DNA from: Actinokineospora diospyrosa
GTDB lineage: Bacteria; Actinomycetota; Actinomycetes; Mycobacteriales; Pseudonocardiaceae
DNA: 64,000 nt
Direction of reading: 5' to 3'
Assembly (NCBI RefSeq): GCF_024171925.1
Contig: NZ_JAMTCO010000005.1
Location: 1-64,000 of the forward strand
In this document: positions 1-9,166 of the stretch, piece after piece
Position numbering within the stretch: position 1 is the first letter of the stretch
Layout: each line of letters begins with the position of its first letter
Made by a program: the position numbers and the translations under genes
Notes under the pieces: model-generated
The model's database searches: none
What the model saw: only the letters and a program-made list of their open reading frames with translations
What the model was told of the DNA's origin: nothing

Positions 1-101
1 CAGGACCGCAAAGCAGGGGCCGAAAAGCATGGCCCTGCTGCGAGGCGACGCTACGGGTGTTGTCCCCCCACGCAAAACAAGTCCGCCCCATCGAGCTGGC
101 C

Positions 102-433
102 TGGCACCAGCGACTCCGACTGTCCAGGCGCTGGGTTGGCAGGTCAGACGAGAGCGGGCTGGGCTGGCACCGCCAAGTCCGAGTGTCCACGGGCTGAGCA
201 GGTGGGCTGGGGCGGACCTGACGGGGCCCCGCAAGGTTGGCACCGCTGCGTCCGAGTGTCCACGGGCTGGGCATGTGGGTCGGGGCCGGTCCTGATGGGG
301 GTTGGGTTGGTACCGCAGGGTCCGACTGTCCAGGGGCCAGGTTGGGTGGGCTGACTCGGTGGGGCCGGGGTGGCACCTCCGACGTTTTGCCGTCGGGTGG
401 TTGATCAGGTGGGCCGGTCCGCGTGGGTTGGGC
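102..433. repeat. Degenerate tandem repeat, about five units of 63-73 bp
   Basis: The anchor TGGCACC (once TGGTACC) recurs at 102, 165, 238, 308 and 371, giving unit lengths of 63, 73, 70 and 63. The first four units also carry a TCCGAGTGTCCA-like block (TCCGACTGTCCA in two of them) soon after the anchor, then a G-rich tail. Short open frames cross it in several phases but none resembles a protein. I see no gene in positions 1-508. The function is unknown. Confidence 0.6.
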
Positions 434-508
434 GGAGGCCGCTCGGTGCTGCTCGATGGGGTGAAAAACTCGGTCGCTGGGGTGGGGTGGGTGGGCGAGT
501 ATGGGGCG

Positions 509-1366
509 ATGCGGATCGAGCGGTATGCGGATGTCCATGCGTTCTGGGGTGTTGTTGAGGGGTTCTATGCCGCGGATCCTGTGCGGCATACGGTTCCGAT
601 GACGGTCTTGAGCAGGTTGCTTGCGTTGGGGGAACCGCCTGCGGGGATTGTTTTGTTGACGGTCCACGAGGGGGAGGAGGTTGTGGGGGCGGCGTTTCAG
701 TACGGGGCTTGGCCGATGAGTTTGTCCGGGTTGCCGGTCAGGACTCATGAGGTGGTGGTGGGGTATTTGCTGCGGCAGGGGGTTGTGCTGCGGCGGGCTC
801 TGGGGCCGCGGGATGTCGCGGACAACTTCATCGAGGTGTGGACGAAGGCCGCGGGCGTGGACGTTAAGCGGCTGCTGTCGGAGCGGTTGTTCCGCCTTGA
901 GGGGTTGGTCGAGCCGTCGGTGGCGGGGGCGGGGCGGTTCGGCACCGTTGATGATGTGGAGTTGTTGGGGCGGTGGTGTTCGGAGTTCAGTGATGAGGCA
1001 CTGGGTGACGACGAGGGGTTGCCGGATCCGGTGGAGTTCGCGCGGGATGCCCTGGCCGGTGGGCGGGGTGCGGCGATCTGGGTCGACGGGGATCCGGTGG
1101 CTATGGCGTTGGCGACCAAGCCGGTGAGCGGGATGTCGCGGATCGGGCCGGTCTACACGCCGAAGGAGTACCGGGGGCGGGGGTACGGCAGTGCTGTCAC
1201 CGCGGCCGCTGTGACCTGGGCGGTGGAGCGGGGGGCTCGGGACGTCCTGCTGTTCGCTGACCTGGACAACCCGGTGGCCAATTCGATCTACCAGCGGCTC
1301 GGGTTCCGGCCGGTGTTCGAGGCCGTGGAGGCGACCTTCACCGGACGGAATACTCTCGGGTCGTGA
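509..1366 (+). CDS. GNAT family N-acetyltransferase
   Basis: The 285-residue product has a GNAT acetyl-CoA binding motif near its C-terminus: RGRGYG, after the beta-strand pair IGPVYTPKEY and before a helix and SIYQRLGF. The N-terminal half is a separate domain of unclear role. The frame is open back to 302, but the upstream part lies in the tandem repeat, so the ATG at 509 (MRIERYAD) is preferred. The gene overlaps the next one by four bases (GTGA), which suggests translational coupling. Its third positions are richer in T and G than those of its neighbours. The acetyl acceptor is not predictable. Confidence 0.75.
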   Translation: MRIERYADVHAFWGVVEGFYAADPVRHTVPMTVLSRLLALGEPPAGIVLLTVHEGEEVVGAAFQYGAWPMSLSGLPVRTHEVVVGYLLRQGVVLRRALGPRDVADNFIEVWTKAAGVDVKRLLSERLFRLEGLVEPSVAGAGRFGTVDDVELLGRWCSEFSDEALGDDEGLPDPVEFARDALAGGRGAAIWVDGDPVAMALATKPVSGMSRIGPVYTPKEYRGRGYGSAVTAAAVTWAVERGARDVLLFADLDNPVANSIYQRLGFRPVFEAVEATFTGRNTLGS

Positions 1367-2106
1367 CGTCAGTTCTGGTTGTGCAGCTCGATGACACCGA
1401 CCCGCCCGGCAGGCTCGTCGAGTGGTTGGCCGACGCGGGCGCGGACATCGTGCTCGCGCAGCCCTACCGGGAGCCGCTGCCCATGGGCGACTACGCGGCG
1501 GTTGTCTGCCTCGGTGGGCCTATGGGGGCCAACGACGTTATCGACCACCCCTGGCTGGCTGAAGTGCGCAAGCTGCTGTCGTCGTGCGTCTCCAAGAAGA
1601 CCCCGCTGCTTGCGATCTGTCTAGGGGCGCAGTTGCTCGCTGTCGCAACCGGCGGGATTGTCGAAGTGGGGGCGAACGGGCCTGAGGTGGGGGGTGGGCT
1701 CGTCGCTAAGAGGGATGTGGGGTGGGTGGATCCACTATTCGCCGACCTGCCGATGATGCCGGACGTGGTGCAGTTCCACCACGATGTGGTCACGCGGTTG
1801 CCTGTTGACGCTGCCTTGCTCGCCTCCGCCACCCGCTACCCGAACCAGGCGTTCCGAGTTGGCCCTGTCGGCTACGGCATCCAGTTCCACATCGAGACCA
1901 CCCCGGAGCTGGTCCTCGCCTGGGCCGCCAACGCGCCGGAGAGCGCGGCCTGGGCCAAGCCGGGGGAGCTCGAGCCGGAGCGCCTCGTCGAGCTGCACGC
2001 CGATGTCGAGGAGGCGTGGCGGCCCTTCGTGGAGCGGTTCATGCGACTCGCGAAGGGCGAACTCGCCCCGGTCGAGCCGAGCCGCCCGACGTTGCCGCTG
2101 ATCTGA
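1363..2106 (+). CDS. Class I glutamine amidotransferase (GMP synthase-like)
   Basis: This 247-residue stand-alone GATase domain has a nucleophile elbow, AICLGAQLLA (cysteine near residue 86), and a catalytic His-Glu pair in IQFHIETTPE (near residue 176). It should hydrolyse glutamine to glutamate and ammonia, or act as a gamma-glutamyl hydrolase-like enzyme. No synthetase domain is attached. It starts with GTG inside the stop region of the GNAT gene, and only one base separates its stop from glnE. The three genes probably form one transcript. A link to glutamine metabolism through the glnE neighbour is inference; the acceptor substrate is unknown. Confidence 0.8.
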   Translation: MTSVLVVQLDDTDPPGRLVEWLADAGADIVLAQPYREPLPMGDYAAVVCLGGPMGANDVIDHPWLAEVRKLLSSCVSKKTPLLAICLGAQLLAVATGGIVEVGANGPEVGGGLVAKRDVGWVDPLFADLPMMPDVVQFHHDVVTRLPVDAALLASATRYPNQAFRVGPVGYGIQFHIETTPELVLAWAANAPESAAWAKPGELEPERLVELHADVEEAWRPFVERFMRLAKGELAPVEPSRPTLPLI

Positions 2107-2107
2107 C

Positions 2108-5080
2108 ATGGCCGACTCCGCGCGCTCCATCTCCTCCGCCGCCCGGTTCGGCCTCACCGACCCGCGCGCCGAGCAGGACCTGCGAGCCGCGGGGCTCTGG
2201 GGCGACGCCGGCCCCCAGCGCGAGGTGATCCTCACCGCCCTGTCCCGCACCCCCGACCCGGACCTGGCGCTGCGCGGGCTCGACCGCGTCCGGGAAGCCG
2301 ACCCCGACCAGTGGGCCCGGCTGCGCGGCGAACTCGAGACCGACCGCAGGCTCCGTGCGCGGCTCATCGCTGTGCTGGGCTCCTCCACCGCGTTCGCAGA
2401 CTTCCTCGTCGCCCACCCCGACCAATGGCGTCGACTCGACGGTGGCGGTACCGCAGTCGAGGACTACACCGCGGCCCTCTACGAGGCAGTGCAAGCCGAC
2501 AGCGAAACACCTATCGCCGCTCTACGGGGACACGAAGCCATACGGGCACTCAAGTCCGCCTATCGCGGCCTGCTCATGGAGGTCGCGGCAGACGACCTAG
2601 GCCACCTTGTGGACTCGACCCTGCCGCGCTCCGAGTACGACACCACCGCCCGGCAGCTCAGTGCGCTCGCCGAGGCCGCGCTAAGAGCCGCGCTCGCCGT
2701 TGCTTGGGGTGAAACGGGCGGTAGAGACACCGCGCGGTTGGCGGTCATCGCCATGGGCAAGTGCGGCGGCGGCGAACTGAACTACGTCAGCGACGTCGAC
2801 GTCGTGTTCGTAGGTGAGGATGACATCGCGGTCGCCACTAGGGCCGCTAGCGCGATGATGCGTGTCGCTACCGAGGCCTGCTTCGAGGTCGATGCGGGCC
2901 TGCGCCCCGAGGGCCGCAACGGCGCCCTCGTACGCACCCTCGACGGCCACAGCGCCTACTACAAGCGTTGGGCCAAGACTTGGGAGTTCCAGGCCCTGCT
3001 TAAAGCACGTCCTGTCGCAGGTGACGCCGAGCTCGGGCAGAGCTACCTCGACGTGGTTACCCCGATGGTGTGGATCGCGGCTGACCGGGACAACTTCGTC
3101 CCCGAGGTTCAGGCCATGCGCAGGCGCGTCGAGGACCACGTCCCCGCTGAACTGCTCGACCGTGAACTCAAGCTCGGCCGCGGCGGCCTGCGCGATGTCG
3201 AGTTCGCTGTGCAGCTGCTGCAACTCGTGCACGGTCGCACCGACGAGTCACTACGCCTTGGATCCACAGTGGACGCACTAGCCGCGCTAGGCGCTGGAGG
3301 CTATGTGGGTCGCACCGACGCTGCGGAACTCGCTGACTCCTATAGGTTCCTGCGCACCCTCGAGCATCGCCTGCAGTTGCAGCGCCTGCGCCGCACCCAC
3401 CTGTTCCCCGCCGACGCCGAGACCGACGACCTGCGTTGGCTAGCCCGCGCCAGCGGCATCGGCCCCGAGCGCGGTCGCAACGCCGCCCAGGTGCTGGTCG
3501 CCGACTTCCGCAGGAACACCAACCGCATCCGGCGGCTGCACGAGAAGCTGTTCTACCGCCCGCTGCTCGAAGCCGTGTCCCGCGTCCCCACCGACCAGTT
3601 GCGGCTGACCACCAATCAGGCCCACGCGCAGCTCGCCGCCCTCGGCTACAGCTCACCGCAGGGCGCGCTGCAGCACATCAAGGCCCTCACCGAGGGCGTG
3701 TCCCGGCGCGCGGCGATCCAGACCGCGCTCCTGCCCGTGCTGCTCGACCTGCTCGGCTCCACCCCCGACCCGGACGGCGGACTCCTCGCCTACCGCAGGG
3801 TTTCTGAGGCCCTCTCCGCGACACCCTGGTACCTGCGGGTGCTGCGCGACGAAGGCGCCGTCGCCGAACGCCTCGCGACCCTGCTCGGCACGTCGAAGCT
3901 CGTGCCGGACCTGGTCGTGCGCGCCCCCGAGGTGCTCAGGTTGCTCGCCGAGCCCAAGGAACTGGCGGTGCGGGACCCGGCTGAGGTCGCCGAAGCGCTG
4001 CGCGTCGCGGTGAAACGCCACGGGTACCTCGGCAACGCCGTCGCCGCCGCGCGATCCCTGCGCAGGCACGAACTCCTGCGCATCGCCTGCGCGGACCTGC
4101 TCGGGTTCACCGACGTGTTCTCGGTCTGCGCGGCCCTGTCAAGCGTGTGGTGCGCGGTCCTGCAAGCCGCGCTCGCCGCCGTCGACCGCGCCGAGGCAGC
4201 GGCCGCTGGCGGGCACCTGGCCACCATCTCGGTCATCGCCATGGGCAGGCTCGGTGGCGGCGAACTCGGCTACGGGTCCGACGCCGACGTCATGTTCGTC
4301 TGCGAACCCGCGCCCGGCGTCACCGACTCCGACGCCCTCAAGTACGCGGGCCGCGTCGCGCAGACCGTCCGCAAACTCCTCGGCTCGCCCACCCAGGACC
4401 CACCGCTGCAGGTGGACGTCGACCTGCGACCCGAGGGCCGTCAAGGCCCCATCGTGCGCACTCTGGACTCCTACCGCGCCTATTACGCGCAATGGGGCGA
4501 GATCTGGGAAGCCCAGGCGCTGCTGCGGGCCCGCCCGGTCGCGGGCGACGCCGACCTCGGCGCCCGGTTCATCGAGGTCATCGACCCGGTCCGCTACCCG
4601 GCAGGCGGCCTGGATCCCGCCCAGGTGCGGGAGATCCGCCGGATCAAGGCCAGGGTGGACACCGAGCGGTTGCCCAGGGGCGCCGACCCGGCCACCCACA
4701 CCAAACTCGGTCGTGGCGGCCTCGCCGATGTCGAGTGGACCGTGCAGCTGCTACAACTGCGCAACGCCCACGCTGTCCCCGCGCTGCGCACCACGTCCAC
4801 AATGGACGGACTCACCGCCGCGGTCGCCGCGGACCTGCTCACCGAGGACGACGCGACCGCGCTGCGCGAGGCCTGGCTGCTGGCCACCCGGGTCCGCAAC
4901 GCCGCCACCCTGGTGCGCGGCAAGCAAACCGACCAACTCCCCAGCCACGGCCGCGAACTCGCCGCCGTCGCCGCCGCGATGGGCACCCCGCTCACCGAGG
5001 ACCCCGGCAAGTTCCTCGACGACTACCGGCGCACCACCCGACACGCCCGCGCCGTCGTCGAACACGTCTTCTACGACTGA
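2108..5080 (+). CDS. glnE: Bifunctional glutamine synthetase adenylyltransferase/deadenylyltransferase
   Basis: The 990-residue protein has the two-lobed nucleotidyltransferase layout of GlnE. The first lobe carries GKCGGGELNYVSDVDVVF (about residues 218-235) and the second GRLGGGELGYGSDADVMF (about 713-730). Each is followed by VD(A/V)(G/D)LRPEGR and, further on, KLGRGGL(R/A)DVE. In this family the N-lobe removes AMP from glutamine synthetase and the C-lobe adds it, acting on the tyrosine that is present in the glnA product of this window. Codons from about 2440 to 3450 are clearly less G/C-rich at third positions than the rest of the gene. Length is normal for actinobacteria. Confidence 0.97.
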   Translation: MADSARSISSAARFGLTDPRAEQDLRAAGLWGDAGPQREVILTALSRTPDPDLALRGLDRVREADPDQWARLRGELETDRRLRARLIAVLGSSTAFADFLVAHPDQWRRLDGGGTAVEDYTAALYEAVQADSETPIAALRGHEAIRALKSAYRGLLMEVAADDLGHLVDSTLPRSEYDTTARQLSALAEAALRAALAVAWGETGGRDTARLAVIAMGKCGGGELNYVSDVDVVFVGEDDIAVATRAASAMMRVATEACFEVDAGLRPEGRNGALVRTLDGHSAYYKRWAKTWEFQALLKARPVAGDAELGQSYLDVVTPMVWIAADRDNFVPEVQAMRRRVEDHVPAELLDRELKLGRGGLRDVEFAVQLLQLVHGRTDESLRLGSTVDALAALGAGGYVGRTDAAELADSYRFLRTLEHRLQLQRLRRTHLFPADAETDDLRWLARASGIGPERGRNAAQVLVADFRRNTNRIRRLHEKLFYRPLLEAVSRVPTDQLRLTTNQAHAQLAALGYSSPQGALQHIKALTEGVSRRAAIQTALLPVLLDLLGSTPDPDGGLLAYRRVSEALSATPWYLRVLRDEGAVAERLATLLGTSKLVPDLVVRAPEVLRLLAEPKELAVRDPAEVAEALRVAVKRHGYLGNAVAAARSLRRHELLRIACADLLGFTDVFSVCAALSSVWCAVLQAALAAVDRAEAAAAGGHLATISVIAMGRLGGGELGYGSDADVMFVCEPAPGVTDSDALKYAGRVAQTVRKLLGSPTQDPPLQVDVDLRPEGRQGPIVRTLDSYRAYYAQWGEIWEAQALLRARPVAGDADLGARFIEVIDPVRYPAGGLDPAQVREIRRIKARVDTERLPRGADPATHTKLGRGGLADVEWTVQLLQLRNAHAVPALRTTSTMDGLTAAVAADLLTEDDATALREAWLLATRVRNAATLVRGKQTDQLPSHGRELAAVAAAMGTPLTEDPGKFLDDYRRTTRHARAVVEHVFYD

Positions 5081-5120
5081 GACATTTTCTCCCACCACCC
5101 GCCCCCTCGTCCCCGCCCGG

Positions 5121-5364
5121 CATCGTTCCCGGCTAAGGGGGAACGGCACCGGCATCGTTCCCGACTGGAGGGGAACGGCTCGGGCATCGTTCCCGACTCA
5201 GTGGGCACGGCACCGGCATCGTTCCCGACTGTGTGGGAATGGCACCAGACTCGTTCCCGACTAGAGGGTTCGGTACTGGCGTCGTTCCCGACTGGGTGGG
5301 ACCGACAGGGCATCGTTCTGGGCGAGGTGGGATCGGCGTTGTTCCCGGCCAGGTGGGAGTTGGC
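5121..5364. repeat. Intergenic array of eight ~32-bp hairpin-forming repeats
   Basis: The core CATCGTTCCCGACT-like word starts at 5121, 5153, 5185, 5217, 5249, 5280, 5311 and about 5338, a near-constant period of 32, 32, 32, 32, 31, 31 and 27. In the best copies GGGAACG pairs with CGTTCCC across a 10-nt loop, so the array is a row of small stem-loops. The copies decay toward the 3' side. The array fills most of the 353-bp gap between glnE and the thioesterase. Between repeat cores the sequence is a variation on the same unit, not unique spacers, so it is not a CRISPR array. Confidence 0.75.
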
Positions 5365-5433
5365 CGTGGGGTGTGGTCTTGGAGTGTGTGGGGTGGCCGT
5401 GTTGGTGAGGGGTGGTCGCTTAGGCTCGGGGGT

Positions 5434-5871
5434 ATGACCTGGAGCATCCGGATTCCGGTGCGCAGTTATGAGCTCGACGCGCTCGGGCACCTCAACCACG
5501 CCGTGTACCACCAGTACGCCGAGGTCGCCCGGGTCGAGGGGTTCGCGGCGGCCGGGTGCGCCTGGGACGGGCTCATCGCCGCGGGCACCGCGCCGGTCCT
5601 GCTCACCTCGACCATCCACTTCCGCCGCGAACTGCGCGCGGGCGACAGCGTGGACGTGGACCTGCGGATCGAATTCGGCCCCGGCAAGACCTTCAACGCC
5701 GACTCCACCATCACCTTGGCAGAGGGCGCAGGGGGTGCGGAAGGCGCGGAAAGCACTGTCTCCGCCGAGATCACTTGCCTGCTCGGCGTGATGGACCTCG
5801 GCGCGCGCCGACTCCTCGCCGACCCCCAGGCCGTGCTCGCCGAGCACGGCCTGGACGTCGACAAGCTCTAG
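5434..5871 (+). CDS. Acyl-CoA thioesterase, 4-hydroxybenzoyl-CoA thioesterase-like hotdog fold
   Basis: The 145-residue protein has the single hotdog domain of the YbgC/4HBT family. SYELDALGHLNHAVY (about residues 9-23) contains the catalytic Asp followed by the conserved GHLNH turn. Such enzymes hydrolyse acyl-CoA thioesters in the cytoplasm; the acyl chain cannot be told from sequence. The frame is open upstream, but the earlier part is the hairpin array, so the ATG at 5434 fits best. The stop overlaps that of the opposing gene by four bases. Confidence 0.85.
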   Translation: MTWSIRIPVRSYELDALGHLNHAVYHQYAEVARVEGFAAAGCAWDGLIAAGTAPVLLTSTIHFRRELRAGDSVDVDLRIEFGPGKTFNADSTITLAEGAGGAEGAESTVSAEITCLLGVMDLGARRLLADPQAVLAEHGLDVDKL

Positions 5872-6965
5872 GCCAGCACCTCGTCGACCCCGTGGTCGAC
5901 CAGTTGCGTCGCCTCGGCCGCCTCCGCGATCGCCCGGCGCAGCAGTTCACCGGCCAACGCGGGCGACTGCAGGTCCAGCGGCCCGTACACCGGGACGTCC
6001 AGACCGGCCTGTGCCTCCCGCACCGCCAGCGGCGACGCCGTCAGCAGACCGCTGACCGCCAGCACCGGGTGCCCGCCTGCGCGCAACCGCTGCACGCCGT
6101 AGAGCGCGCCGGAGGAGTCCGCGGCGGCGAACAGCACGCCGCTGGTGATCCGCCGGATCTCTGGGCGGTCGAGCAATTGCGCGGTCTCCGCCTGCAGCAG
6201 GCCGTCGGCGATCTCCAGCACGATCGCGTCCACCCCGCGCGCCATCAGGTGGCCGTGCAACAGCAACGAACTCGACACGAGCCGTTCCAACGGGATGCGG
6301 AACGTCGTCGCCATCCCCGCGTCGGTGAAGTCCAGCGCGGCCACCGCGCCCGAGTCGCGGAACAGCCACGGGTCGCCGCCCGCCGCGGTGCCGGTCAGCT
6401 TCGCCGCGCCGACCCGCAAGCCCGAACGCGACAGTCCGTGCACGAGCGAGGCGCACGTCGTGGTCTTGCCCGAGTTCATCGACGTGCCCACCACGACGAA
6501 CGTCGGCGGCTTGCGCAGCGCGGCGAGCGGGGCGCCCAGCGCCAGGTCCGACACGTTGATGACGTGCCCCGCGTGGTCGCCGACCAGCCCGAGCGGGCGC
6601 ACCGTGGTCGGCGCGCTCACCGCGGCGTTGCGGCTGCGCACCTTGCCGAGCACGCCACCGGCGGCCACCAGGTCGCAGGCGCCGAGGTCGTCCGGCAGCT
6701 CCGCCTCGAAGTGGTCCGGCGCGTAGCGGGCGCCGTAGGCCACCAGGATCTCGTCGCCCACGTACAACTTCGCTTTTCGGCCATCGGTCAGCTCGAGCAC
6801 CTGGTGGTAGCCGACCTTGGTCACCTCCGCGAGCACCAGGTCCCCGTGCCGGGGCTGGTGATCGCTGTGGTGGACGAGGCTCAGGCTGGCGCAGCGATCG
6901 AGGTTGCGCACGGAGTAGGCCGTTTTGAGGCGTTCGACGCGCGCGGCATCAAGGGGTGCGAACAT
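5868..6965 (-). CDS. DUF1611-like P-loop NTPase
   Basis: The 365-residue product has an N-terminal beta-rich part (roughly residues 1-130) followed by a P-loop ATPase-type domain with Walker A GTSMNSGKTTT at about 145-155 and a likely Walker B strand (DAIVLEIADGL). This resembles the DUF1611/DgcN family, linked in the literature to D-amino-acid and gamma-glutamyl metabolism; that assignment is from memory of the family and is tentative. The start MFAPLDAAR (ATG at 6965) is chosen because upstream residues are low-complexity. It is transcribed alone toward the thioesterase. Confidence 0.7.
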   Translation of the reverse strand: MFAPLDAARVERLKTAYSVRNLDRCASLSLVHHSDHQPRHGDLVLAEVTKVGYHQVLELTDGRKAKLYVGDEILVAYGARYAPDHFEAELPDDLGACDLVAAGGVLGKVRSRNAAVSAPTTVRPLGLVGDHAGHVINVSDLALGAPLAALRKPPTFVVVGTSMNSGKTTTCASLVHGLSRSGLRVGAAKLTGTAAGGDPWLFRDSGAVAALDFTDAGMATTFRIPLERLVSSSLLLHGHLMARGVDAIVLEIADGLLQAETAQLLDRPEIRRITSGVLFAAADSSGALYGVQRLRAGGHPVLAVSGLLTASPLAVREAQAGLDVPVYGPLDLQSPALAGELLRRAIAEAAEATQLVDHGVDEVLA

Positions 6966-7147
6966 GGCTGGGTCCTCGTCGATAGCGGGGAAGCGTCCGA
7001 ACGAGACGCGCACGGACGTGTGCGCGGGAGCGTAAGGCCTGCCGAGCCGACTAGGGAATCCCGTACTGGGTCTCGATTCGGGAAACACTTCTGTAACCCA
7101 GCTAACAGTGCAGGTGGGACCGGATTATCTACCTGATCGGGTGGATT

Positions 7148-7354
7148 TCAGGCGGGGCCCGGCCACGCGGGCCGCACCCGCAGCGCGCACCGACCGGTCC
7201 GCACACCGGCCACCCCGGCCAGCGCCGCGGCCGGGTCGACCACCTGCCGCAGGGCCGCCGCGGCGTCGGCTTCCCCGCCTGCCAACGCGTTCTCGTCGAA
7301 CACGGTGACGGTGACCTCGGTGGTGACGACGTACTGGCGTCCGTTGCTGGTCAT
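7148..7354 (-). CDS. Small conserved-looking protein of unknown function
   Basis: The 68-residue product starts MTSNGRQYVVTTEVTVTVFDENAL and ends RCALRVRPAWPGPA. It has alternating polar and hydrophobic residues (a beta-strand near the start), then an Ala/Asp-rich helix. No family is recognised. Third positions are strongly G/C, consistent with real coding. It lies downstream of glnA on the same strand, separated by a strong terminator, so it probably has its own promoter. Confidence 0.55.
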   Translation of the reverse strand: MTSNGRQYVVTTEVTVTVFDENALAGGEADAAAALRQVVDPAAALAGVAGVRTGRCALRVRPAWPGPA

Positions 7355-7475
7355 ACCCCGAGCCTGCCCGCGCGGACCGGGTCGGCGCATCCGGACCGGA
7401 CCCGGGTTCCGCCTCAGGGTTTCCCCCAGGGGACACCGCGCGCCGTCGTGGGCCATCGGTGTGACCACAAAGCAC

Positions 7476-7510
7476 GGTGCCCCGCGAACCACAGGGGTTC
7501 GCGGGGCACC
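7476..7510 (-). terminator. Terminator hairpin of glnA
   Basis: A perfect 15-bp stem (GGTGCCCCGCGAACC with its complement) closes on a 5-nt loop, 31 bases after the glnA stop on the minus strand. Only a weak T-rich tail (GTGCTTTG) follows. Confidence 0.75.
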
Positions 7511-7540
7511 GGGGACAGCTGGGGGATCAGACGCCGGGGA

Positions 7541-8965
7541 TCACACGTCGTAGTACAGGCCGAACTCGTAGGGGTGCGGGCGCAGGCGCAGCGGGTCGAT
7601 CTCGTGCTCGCGCTTGAACGCCACCCAGGTCTCGATGACGTCGGGGGTGAACACGCCGCCCTCGAGCAGGTAGTCGTGGTCGGCTTCCAGCGCGGTCAGC
7701 ACCTCGCCGAGCGAGGCGGGGACCTGCGCGACCTCGCGGGCCTCCTCCGGGGGCAGCTCGTAGAGGTCCTTGTCGATCGGGGCGGGCGGCTCGATCTTGT
7801 TCTTCACGCCGTCCAGACCGGCCATCACGATCGCGGCGAAGGCCAGGTAGGGGTTGCCCGAGGAGTCCGGGCAGCGGAACTCGACCCGCTTGGCCTTGGC
7901 GTTGTTGCCGGTGATCGGGATGCGCACGCAGGCGGAGCGGTTGCGCTGCGAGTAGACCAGGCTCACCGGGGCCTCGTAGCCGGGCACCAGGCGGTGGTAG
8001 GAGTTCACCGTCGGGTTGGTGAACGCCAGCAGCGACGGGGCGTGCGCGAGCAGGCCGCCGATGTAGTGCCGCGCGGTGTCGGACAGGCCCGCGTAGCCGG
8101 ACTCGTCGTGGAACAGCGGCACGCCGTCCTTCCACAGCGACGAGTGCACGTGCATGCCGGAGCCGTTGTCACCGAAGAGCGGCTTGGGCATGAAGGTCGC
8201 CGACTTGTCCGCCGCCCACGCGGTGTTCTTGATGATGTACTTGAACAGCTGCAGGTCGTCGGCGGCGTGCAGCAGCGTGTTGAACCGGTAGTTGATCTCG
8301 GTCTGGCCGCCGGTGCCGACCTCGTGGTGCGCGCGCTCGACGGTGAAGCCCGAGTCCTGCATCTTCAGCACCATCTGGTCGCGCAGGTCCGCGAAGTGGT
8401 CGACCGGCGGGACCGGGAAGTAGCCGCCCTTGAAGCGGGTCTTGTAGCCCTTGTTGTTGCCGCCCTCGTCCGCGCCGGTGTTCCACCAGCCCTCGACCGA
8501 GTCGATCTCGTGGAACGAGCCGTTCTCGGTGTAGTCGAAGCGGATCGAGTCGAAGATGTAGAACTCCGCCTCGGGGCCGAAGTACGCGGTGTCGGCGAAG
8601 CCGGACTCGGCGATGTACTGCTCGGCCTTGCGGGCGATGTTGCGCGGGTCGCGGCTGTAGGCCTCGCGGGTGAACGGGTCGTGCACGAAGAAGTTGAGGA
8701 TCAGCGTCTTCTCGATCCGGAACGGGTCGATGCGCGCGGTGTAGGGGTCGGGCAGCAGCAGCATGTCCGACTCGTGGATCGACTGGAAGCCGCGCACCGA
8801 CGACCCGTCGAAGGCGAGGCCCTCGGTGAACGCGTCCTCGTCGAAGGCGCTGGCGGGCAGCGTGAAGTGCTGCATCACCCCGGGCAGGTCGCAGAACCGG
8901 ACGTCGACGAACTTCACGCCCTCGTCGGCGATGTAGCGCAAGACCTCGTCGGAAGAGTTGAACAC
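7541..8965 (-). CDS. glnA: Glutamine synthetase type I
   Basis: The 474-residue length is the usual one for adenylylated GSI enzymes, which make glutamine from glutamate, ammonia and ATP. Recognisable parts are the N-terminal [22 protein letters not shown], the active-site region [18 protein letters not shown], and the adenylylation loop DLYELPPEE near the C-terminus with the target tyrosine. The frame is open to 9019, but GTG at 8965 ([11 protein letters not shown]) has AAGGAG eight to nine bases upstream and gives the family length. A GlnR box lies about 100 bases upstream. With glnE in the same window, both transcriptional and covalent control of GS are represented. Confidence 0.98.
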   Translation of the reverse strand: MFNSSDEVLRYIADEGVKFVDVRFCDLPGVMQHFTLPASAFDEDAFTEGLAFDGSSVRGFQSIHESDMLLLPDPYTARIDPFRIEKTLILNFFVHDPFTREAYSRDPRNIARKAEQYIAESGFADTAYFGPEAEFYIFDSIRFDYTENGSFHEIDSVEGWWNTGADEGGNNKGYKTRFKGGYFPVPPVDHFADLRDQMVLKMQDSGFTVERAHHEVGTGGQTEINYRFNTLLHAADDLQLFKYIIKNTAWAADKSATFMPKPLFGDNGSGMHVHSSLWKDGVPLFHDESGYAGLSDTARHYIGGLLAHAPSLLAFTNPTVNSYHRLVPGYEAPVSLVYSQRNRSACVRIPITGNNAKAKRVEFRCPDSSGNPYLAFAAIVMAGLDGVKNKIEPPAPIDKDLYELPPEEAREVAQVPASLGEVLTALEADHDYLLEGGVFTPDVIETWVAFKREHEIDPLRLRPHPYEFGLYYDV

Positions 8966-9061
8966 GCTCGTTTGCTCCTTCGTCTGCTGTCTCGGGCCCA
9001 GACCGGCCCACCGCGTCACGGTCTTGCCGTACCCGCTCGGTGATGACGCTATGAGGGCGGT

Positions 9062-9099
9062 GTTGCCCGACCATCACCCGGATGTTTCGCCGGTGTTAA
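9062..9099 (-). promoter_or_regulatory. GlnR-binding box upstream of glnA
   Basis: Read on the minus strand the site is TTAAC-n6-GAAAC-n6-GTGAT-n6-GCAAC. This fits the a1-b1-a2-b2 arrangement of the actinobacterial GlnR consensus (gTnAc-n6-GaAAc, repeated) with exact six-base spacing throughout. It ends 97 bases before the glnA start. A TAGCGT hexamer at 9051-9046 (minus strand) could be the -10 element, placing GlnR over or next to the -35. The box also lies 68 bases upstream of the divergent RDD gene. Binding itself is inferred from the motif. Confidence 0.75.
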
Positions 9100-9166
9100 C
9101 GACGGCGCTGGGCCGCTGAAGAGCATGCCGGCACCGGTGACGGCGGGCACCTTCTACGCTGGTCGG

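Noticed and set aside
5121-5364. Possible CRISPR array
   Set aside because: The period is regular, but the whole unit is repetitive with no unique spacers, the repeats are imperfect and decay to one side, and no cas gene is present.
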